This document shows positions 57,351 to 64,000 of a stretch of 64,000 nt of DNA, one piece after another; the first letter of the stretch is position 1, and the number at the start of each line of letters is the position of its first letter. The DNA comes from Trichosphaerium sp. ATCC 40318 (taxonomy: Eukaryota; Discosea; Flabellinia; Trichosidae), in contig JALMLS010000277.1 in the NCBI GenBank assembly GCA_038496445.1, forward strand, positions 1 to 64,000, in the 5' to 3' direction. The notes under the pieces are model-generated. The model had not been told where the DNA came from, did no database searches, and was given only the letters and a program-made list of their open reading frames with translations. Both the position numbers and the translations under genes were made by a program.

Positions 57351-60300
57351 ATGCATCACCTCCGCTTATACATAGCTATTATATACTCTTTATGTATCCT
57401 ACTGGTATATACGACCCACTACCATTGCAGAGACGTATCAACAGTCGAAACAACAAAAACAATGGTTTATAGAAATTGTGGTATTTCTCTTTCGCGTAAA
57501 CGTGGCGTAGGAGCAACTCAAACTGTAACAGAGTACGATGTAATTTTGTTGTAAAATTGAGTAATATTAATTATTTTCTTTGCTAATGCGGAGCTATAAT
57601 AGATTCCTACATGAAGCTGGGCCTGACTTTGGTACGTAGAAATAGAATTCAATTCGGACCATAAGGAAAAAAAAAAAAAAAACAAAGAAAGAAACAGCAC
57701 GTGCTTATTTCGTTTGCAAAAAGGTATGAAGAAAGATGATAATCTACAAATGGTAGAGAGTAAAAGCGGTATTGGATGTCAAGTTTATAGGTATGTGCAT
57801 AGCTATAGGGAAAATTTAGACGCCGGCCAAATTAAATATTCGGGATTTTCTCACTTGTCAGGCTAACATTCGGCTTTTTGGGTATCGGCAATTAAGTAAA
57901 GATGGCTTTCCAATAGTACCTTCGGATGTGACTGTAACTACGGTACCTCTTGCCTGTGTTTAGGTTTCTTATTTATTGCCATACAAAGGATACTTCGACG
58001 TCCGAACTAATGGCCATAAGCGTTCTTTACAGTGATGTAGCAGACGAAGCAAATATGTTTCTTAAGTACACTCTCGTCTTTCTTCTTGCGTGCTGACGTT
58101 ATGTATGTTGCCATTGAAAACTGCTGTTGCTTATGCGAAAATGCACGCTTCTATAACTGAACTGAGAAATCAAGAGCCGTATAACCCAGAGATAATCATG
58201 TACCATAAAGCAGGTGAGTGTTATGCTGAAAACTTTTCGAAATAGAATTTATCACGTGATTTTTTGTTGAATTTTACTAGATACGAGCAAGACAATACCA
58301 TGCTGGAAGTTTGTACTTTTATCCAAGGCTCCACTAGGTACATGAAAGTAACCATTACGTATTACACGTGACGCGAAAAGGCATAAAAATAGGCAGTTAC
58401 TGATACGTTTTAGGTGACTTTATTTTCATTGTCGATGCTTCAACACAAGAACCCACAATACACGAGTTTCATAATCAATTACGCGAATACGCAGTTGGGC
58501 AAGGTACGTGTGTGATTCTTTCTAGAAAGCTTAGTTAATTAAATTAACTAAAGTGTACTTGTAGGACGAGTATACATTCCAAACCCAATACAAGCATTGG
58601 TATAATATCTAACTTCAATATTTTTTTGCTAAATATTACAAAAAGGGCATGGATGCAATTTTTCTCAACGAAAACAATGTTGATTCCTTTCCCGGGATGA
58701 CGGCTGCTGGGAAAATGGTAGAGTAAGTGATTTTACCTCTGTTTCTATACCTCTCTTTGTAATAACTGGATAGACTACACAACTTGGAAACAGGGACTGA
58801 TTTGTTAGTTGGAAAAGTACGGTACTGTTCATTAAGTTTTTTGTTTTTTTGTATTTGTTAGCGTACAGACAAATGTGATCCACTAACAAAAAGGTAGTAC
58901 GTAAACCCGTTGATAAAAGGAAACAATTATGATGCCTGCAGCGACGCTAAGAGTTCGTCAAGAGAGTATATTTATGAGCGTACAGACCCAAGATTCAGTC
59001 AGGTGAGTGAGAGAAGGTGAAACTTTCGAAAAAAAAAAAGCAGAATTCTCTTTTTGAGATTTTTTCCTGACGTACTCTTTGAGGTCATGGCGTACTACCA
59101 TATTGACAGGGTCCAAACGCTAATACAATCTATTGGGTTTACAGGTGAAAGTTCTATACGGAACTTTCCTACACTTGTTGCTATCCAGTCTTCACCTGTA
59201 CGCACAACAACACGTGAACACGTCAATTTTCCCTAAAGATTTTTGAGGATGATCAAAGCTATTTTTCTCCGTTTGAAAGGCCTGAGTCCGGTGGAATCAT
59301 ACATATGGGAGAAGGAGGGTACGTAGTAGATTAGATGGTATTGTTTTAGAGCAAAAGAACTAAGCCTTAACCAAAGTGTGAACGATGCTCAGGATGGAGA
59401 TATAATCGTAAGTGGAGATTTTCAAGAATTGTTTCTTTTTTTCGTTAACTTTTCTCTTTTCCTTCAGGTACATGAGTATGGACATGCCCTACAATATGCC
59501 CAAAACTCCAATTTTTATGGCGGAGAGATGCCAGCAATGGTAAGTGAAAAAACAAGTTCACAAACATGTAATTTAATTCAAAAAAAAGGGTGAAGGATTT
59601 AGCGATTGGTTGGCTGCTATTGTATTTGCAGAAGATGGTGATGAGAACTTTATGGTAGGTTTCTCCAATGACACGTGGCGGGTTTTTTCTAAATTAAAAG
59701 TCACTATTGCCTTTTACGCTCGAGGGCTTTTTCTATTTTCAGACTTTTTTGTTAACTATTTACCGATACCGTCAATAAGTACATCGGTTTTTGTTAATGT
59801 TTTGTCGCTTTGATGACTTTTATGACATTTAACGAACATGTAGAAAGACCATGCTTCTTGCATTGGCGAATGGGACACTCCATATCCAGAGTAAGAACTT
59901 GTTTGACGAAAAAACCCTTTCTCGAGTTTTCTTCCTAACTTTATTTATAGAGTTCTAAATGTTCTTAATTATCCAAGATGCTTACGAAGAGTTGATGCAG
60001 ATTTTCTTCCTTATGAAGCCTACTATCGTGGGACAGGTAGCGAGAACTACAGTCACTTTAATGGCATGATATGGTAAAAAAGAAATCAGAAGAGAAAAAA
60101 AAACACTCAAAAAAATCTTATTATTTTCTGGAAAAACGTCGGTATCTCATTCGCAAAATAGGTCTAGTACACTTTGGGAAATTTTCAAGCTACTAGGATT
60201 AAACGACTCTCTAAGGATAGTACTTGAATCGCACTACGGATTACCAATGTACGCAGTCACTACTTTCAAAACAAACCACCTAAAATCATCTTCTTAACTC

Positions 60301-61539
60301 TTGTATAGGGGTAGCACATACCCAACCGGTACGGACACATGCGTCAATTTAATCTTTCTTTTATCTCTAACACTATTATAAAGCTGCTAGAGCTATATTG
60401 GATGCCAATAGATCACTAAGAGATGGCAAAGACGAATATGAAATCCGTGTCATCTTTGATACTAAGTAAGTTGCACTTCGTTTTGAGTACTTGATAAACT
60501 TTTGGTGTTTAACATTTTTTTGTCACTGAAGACATATTTTATCACTTGAAGATTCTGCTGCACCAACAACTAAACCACCAACAACTCTACCGCCAACTAA
60601 ATCACCAACCACCGAACCTCCAACAACAATCTCGCCGACAACTGAACCACCAACCACCCAACCACCGCCAACTGAACCACCAACAACGCAATCGCCCACA
60701 ACTATACCAGCAACTACTGTACCACCTGTATCGGAAACAAATACCACATTAAACGCAACAACTATACCTACAACGGAACCTACGGCACAAGCAAATACAA
60801 CAAATACTACACAACCTCCAACACAAATGCCAACACCCACACAAACAAACACAACAAATACAACCTCGCCTACAGAGGCTCCGTACATCCCAACACCTCC
60901 TCCAACAACTAGTACGCCACCTGTATCAGAAACAAACACCACCTCAAACACAACGATACCACCTACACCAGAACCTCCAACACATTCCCCTACAGAACCA
61001 CCCGCAGAAACACCATCTGTTCCTCGTACAATTGCACCAACTGGTATTTACATTAACCCAAAAGACAATCCTACACCGCCTATACCTGGATTACCTGCGG
61101 ACTCGCATACATTCCGTTGCATTGGAGGAATTGCTGATATAGAAAACAGAAGCTGTGATTGCGTTGATCAAGAATGCCTATGCTATGCCGAGTACGCTAA
61201 ACCAATCCAAGTTCTTTTGATTAATGTTTTACCAGGCAAGACTCGGGTGTATCTTGTCATTGTAATGATGTTGATTGGTGTGTGGCATATACACATGTAG
61301 ATACCAAAGTATACGGTGGCACAGCGAAGAGGTACGTCAAACGAATGAAGACTGTATCTTCTTGGATTTAATCCTAATTTAGTTTGATCGTTTATTGGAC
61401 TCATTTCAGTACTATATACTGTGAAGACACAACAAGTTGCGCTTGTTATGGTGGAAATGATGCTCCAGGAGCTTGCTACCGGAACAACGCAGAAATATTC
61501 TCATGTGTTCTACCAGATACTCGTGGACTCTGTATGTAG
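57351..61539 (+). CDS. Secreted gluzincin metalloprotease with Thr/Pro stalk
   Basis: Start ATG 57351 with a signal peptide (MHHLRLYIAIIYSLCILLVY). Many small exons follow. The zinc site is VHEYGHALQYAQNS (about 59468-59510), and the next exon gives GEGFSDWLAAIVFAEDGDEN, the downstream Glu-containing motif of fungalysin (M36)-like gluzincins. IGEWDTPYPE, HFNGMIWSSTLWEIFKLLGL and RIVLESHYGLP, typical of the family's end, follow. Then come a long Thr/Pro/Asn stalk (about 60550-61050; TEPPTTISPTT, ETNTTSNTT, with many N-glycosylation sites) and a Cys-rich C-terminal part (CDCVDQECLCYAEY; CEDTTSCACYGG) ending GLCM at TAG 61539. No TM helix was seen, so it is probably secreted or held by the Cys-rich module. 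Exons before 58900 are uncertain. Confidence 0.75.
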
Positions 61540-61776
61540 GATTTTCCAATTATCCCGTTTATTATTATTCTTTTTGTACATAATGTAAAGCGCTCAAAAA
61601 AAAAAAAAGCAACGGTAACTACAATCAATACACATACTTTAAAAGTATACTTCAGCCAAAAAAAATCTGTTATTCCTTTCAAACATTATCCAAGAAAACA
61701 AAGAAAAAAAGAAGAAAGCAAAACGAAGATAAATCAAAAAGCTATTTTCATTAATACTCTACATTCCCCTTTTAGC

Positions 61777-62904
61777 TTATTTTTTCTTATCCCAACCATG
61801 CTGTCTTGCAACTCGCTATCAAAAAATAAGTTGGTTTCTCCAGTATAAAGATAATACCTCAAAAGCTTGTCTTGCTTCTTCCTCAGTGTAACTTCCGTCC
61901 CACATTTCTATGCGTGCATTACCAGCCACCATCTCACTTCTGATTTGTACAAGTATAGCCTCCAAGCTATTGGTAGGTAACCACCCAGAAGTAGTCAACA
62001 ATTCCACTTAACAAAACCAGTTAAAAACTTCGAAAATCATGCAAAACAAGAACTCACTGCAAATACTTCCACCAACAGTTACCTACAAAAAAAAACAAAG
62101 TGAGCGAAAATCTTTAACATCAACACGAGATCACAGAAACAAAAAACTACGCACGTGACCAGTATGAAATTGAAAACGAGGTCTTACAACACGTATAAAC
62201 GGTGGTCGCCAAGGAAAGTTTTGTGGAAACGTAATGCACAATTCTACGCTGTCCTGAACACAAAAAAAAAATTAAAAAAAAGCAGCTAAAAGTTGATTCT
62301 GTCTTGACTGTTGACAGGATCCGTACATATCCGTATTTTTGTTTGTGTGCAGCTAAGTCCTTGGAAGAGTTATACACTAGCAATTTATTCATCAGTTTAC
62401 CTTGCCAAGTGCTGTGTCATCTCCGAAATTAAAAAACTTTACAGACCATTTATAAAGGTTATCATCGATGGGTTCTGCTGTGAAGCCCTATTTTTAAGAG
62501 AATAAAAAGTAAGAGAACGGTTTTTTTGAGCGGTAATAATTAAAACTAAAAAGGAGTCGCGGTGGCGTTTGTATACGCTCGTAGTTAATGAATATGCATA
62601 TTACAGGCACGTACAAATTGCTCAGGATTCAATTTGCTTATTTTTCTAAATTCCTTCACCAGGCGCTTTGCAGCTGGCCCACTACCTGTTCCTGTAAAGA
62701 ATTGCCTTATAATGTCAATAACCTACAATAAACTAATATTCTTACTCTGCATTCGAAAGCTACACGCTCGTTAGTTAACTGTGACACGTTTATACCAAAT
62801 TGCACCTTGTCTTTCTTTTTTTTCTTGGTAGCATTTGTTTTAACACCTGGCGCTACTGCACTTTTATTCACCTTTATCTTGTCACCCTTGCCTTTCTTGC
62901 TCAT
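61777..62904 (-). CDS. UBE2Q-like ubiquitin-conjugating enzyme
   Basis: Start ATG 62904 (MSKKGKGDKIKVNKSAVAPG), stop at 61777-61779. A Lys-rich N-terminal tail is followed by a UBC fold split over about six exons: SGPAAKRLVKEFRKISKLNP; DDNLYKWSVKFFNFGDD; VELCITFPQNFPWRPPFIRV; then SICVELLTTSGWLPTNSLEA with the catalytic Cys, and VQIRSEMVAGNARIE, ending RQHGWDKKK. FPxxPPFxRVVxP, CxELLTxxGWxxxxSxExxxxQI and the terminal GW match UBE2Q1/UBE2Q2 rather than canonical E2s, which have HPN before the cysteine. The animal UBE2Q proteins have a long N-terminal RWD-like region that is missing here. Role: E2 for ubiquitin transfer; partners unknown. Confidence 0.85.
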
Positions 62905-62993
62905 TGCTTTTCAACGTGTTTGAAAGAAACGCGTTGAACTTCGCTTTTTACTACTGCCACAGCAGTGTTTTTTACAATTAATGGGCGCAACAC
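62905..62993. promoter_or_regulatory. 89-bp bidirectional promoter region
   Basis: Only 89 bp separate the start codons of the UBE2Q-like and TTC14-like genes. Both 5' UTRs and both core promoters must fit here, or the two transcripts overlap at their 5' ends. Confidence 0.5.
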
Positions 62994-64000
62994 ATGAGCG
63001 AAGACCCTGATTCAAAGCTGAACGCATTTTTAGTACGTTGTTCTGTTTTATCGATTTTTTGCAAACGGATCAATTAGGCGTCTTCCGCGTGTCAGCGGTT
63101 GCGCGCACATGCCAGCGAGCGTAAAATGGCGACAAAATACGATGAAGGTAATCGTGAAATTGTAAACTAGCACATGAATAACAACTTTTGGTAGATATAT
63201 GGGGATTCTCATGGATGTACCCTTTAGAAGAGTATCTAGGGACAAGGGTTAATTTTCACAACATGAAGCACCAAGAGAGGCTACAACTCTTTTTCAAGGT
63301 TTGTTACGAATACACTACATTTCCTTACGTCTTTTTATCAGGATCTACGCATTTCAAGCATTATCATTGCCAAAGTATTGTCGGTCGAATCGTATGGGTT
63401 GAGAACTGCGATAAGCACTGTTTGTGATAGAGGAGAGAAATCTTTAACTTTTAAACTTGAAGATTTGAGTATTTGTGTACGCAAACTCAAACCAAGCCAT
63501 TTCTGACGCTGTACTAGGGTGTTATACCTCTGAGTGAACTCTCAGAATTCTATGTTGCATCACCAGCGTCTTTACTAAACGATTACCAACGCGGTGACTA
63601 CGTCAAAGGTAACAGGAGTCTTTGAGAGTATTTTTCCTTTAAAAAACAAGCCACCACTTTCTCAGATTGCTTTATTCTTTTTGACACTTTAATAGCTGCC
63701 GTGAGTGCTGTATCCCGAGAGAGTCATTCTCTCACTCTTACATTGAAAAAAAGTAGTGTTAATATACCAATGTATAGCCGACATCATAGTCTCGTAAGCC
63801 ACTGTTTTCAAATGACAACAAAAAAATTAATCAAAGTTGTCACAGTTTTTTTGTTCATCTCAAAAAACATTTCACTTTTTTCTTTCTTTGAATCAACTTT
63901 TCTCATTGGTATATTCTCGAGGGGTTGACGAACTCACCAGATACAATAGATATAGAAGAGTACGGGTTTATTTAGGGTTAACATTGTAGTTTTACTTACG
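62994..64000 (+). CDS. TTC14-like S1/TPR protein, 5' part
   Basis: Start ATG 62994 (MSEDPDSKLNAFL), chosen because exon 62994-63032 joins in phase to 63078-63147 (ASSACQRLRAHASERKMATK) and then to 63195. An inner ATG at 63126 is in the same frame. Next come MYPLEEYLGTRVNFHNMKHQ and ERLQLFFKDL, then IIIAKVLSVESYGLRTAIST, GVIPLSELSEFYVASP, LLNDYQRGDYVKAAVSAVSR and HSLTLTLKKSS. The order matches TTC14: PLEQFxxIPxxxRRELFF, then an S1 RNA-binding domain with YYQTGDIIRA. The TPR part lies beyond the window. Animal TTC14 is a poorly studied RNA-linked protein. The gene is incomplete at the right edge. Confidence 0.75.

Noticed and set aside
60523-60951. 142-codon minus ORF rich in Gly and Val
   Set aside because: It is the reverse of the Thr/Pro stalk of the metalloprotease gene; low complexity and no start context.

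Overview
This window is nuclear DNA from a microbial eukaryote with a compact, AT-rich genome. Genes lie on both strands a few hundred bases apart. Most are cut by short introns (about 35-75 nt; some longer) that start GTACG, GTAAG or GTATG and end in TAG, CAG or AAG. The standard genetic code fits every gene. Several features point to an amoebozoan-like protist: a fused CPSase-DHOase-ATCase gene, a RhoGEF-kinase fusion like the Dictyostelium Kxc proteins, a Zn2Cys6 regulator outside an obvious fungal setting, an anoctamin and DUF4476. That placement is inference. No tRNA, rRNA, CRISPR array or transposase was found.

Layout. 1-6000: 3' end of an Atg22-like vacuolar transporter, then three F-box genes in tandem. 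One is a frameshifted F-box/LRR pseudogene, one is F-box only, and one is an intact F-box/LRR gene. A doubtful kinase relic follows. 6058-11885 (minus): virilizer, scaffold of the m6A RNA methyltransferase complex. 12210-19303 (plus): a giant signalling gene joining RasGEF_N, RasGEF, RhoGEF (DH), PH, Kelch repeats, a Ste20-type kinase and a coiled coil. 19903-26138: a one-TM protein, a Rac GTPase, an intronless orphan, an LRR relic and an unknown gene. 26358-30021: signal-peptide and TM-anchored metalloprotease (HEVGH). 30442-33343: Zn2Cys6 transcription factor, with an inverted repeat across an intron-exon junction.

33710-34168: intronless MORN_2-type repeat protein, possibly acquired. 34672-36011: Nbp35/NUBP1 Fe-S scaffold. 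36284-44944: CAD-type pyrimidine synthesis protein with a degenerate DHOase segment. 45758-48109: coiled-coil protein. 48947-51724: anoctamin. 52169-54312: LRR protein. 54454-56868: PGQ-rich protein with DUF4476. 57351-61539: secreted gluzincin-type metalloprotease with a Thr/Pro stalk. 61777-62904: UBE2Q-like E2. 62994 to the window end: TTC14-like protein (partial), divergent from the E2 gene across only 89 bp.

Themes. The signalling genes fit together: a Ras/Rho exchange factor with its own kinase lies near a Rac GTPase that could be its substrate. Two unrelated zinc-protease folds carry the same kind of Thr/Pro stalk, suggesting a cell-surface or secreted digestive or adhesive set. The F-box/LRR family is expanding and decaying in place. 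The palindrome TCACGTGA recurs, mostly inside introns. Gene models were spliced by eye from donor/acceptor sites and reading phase, so individual exon edges may be off even where the gene identity is secure.
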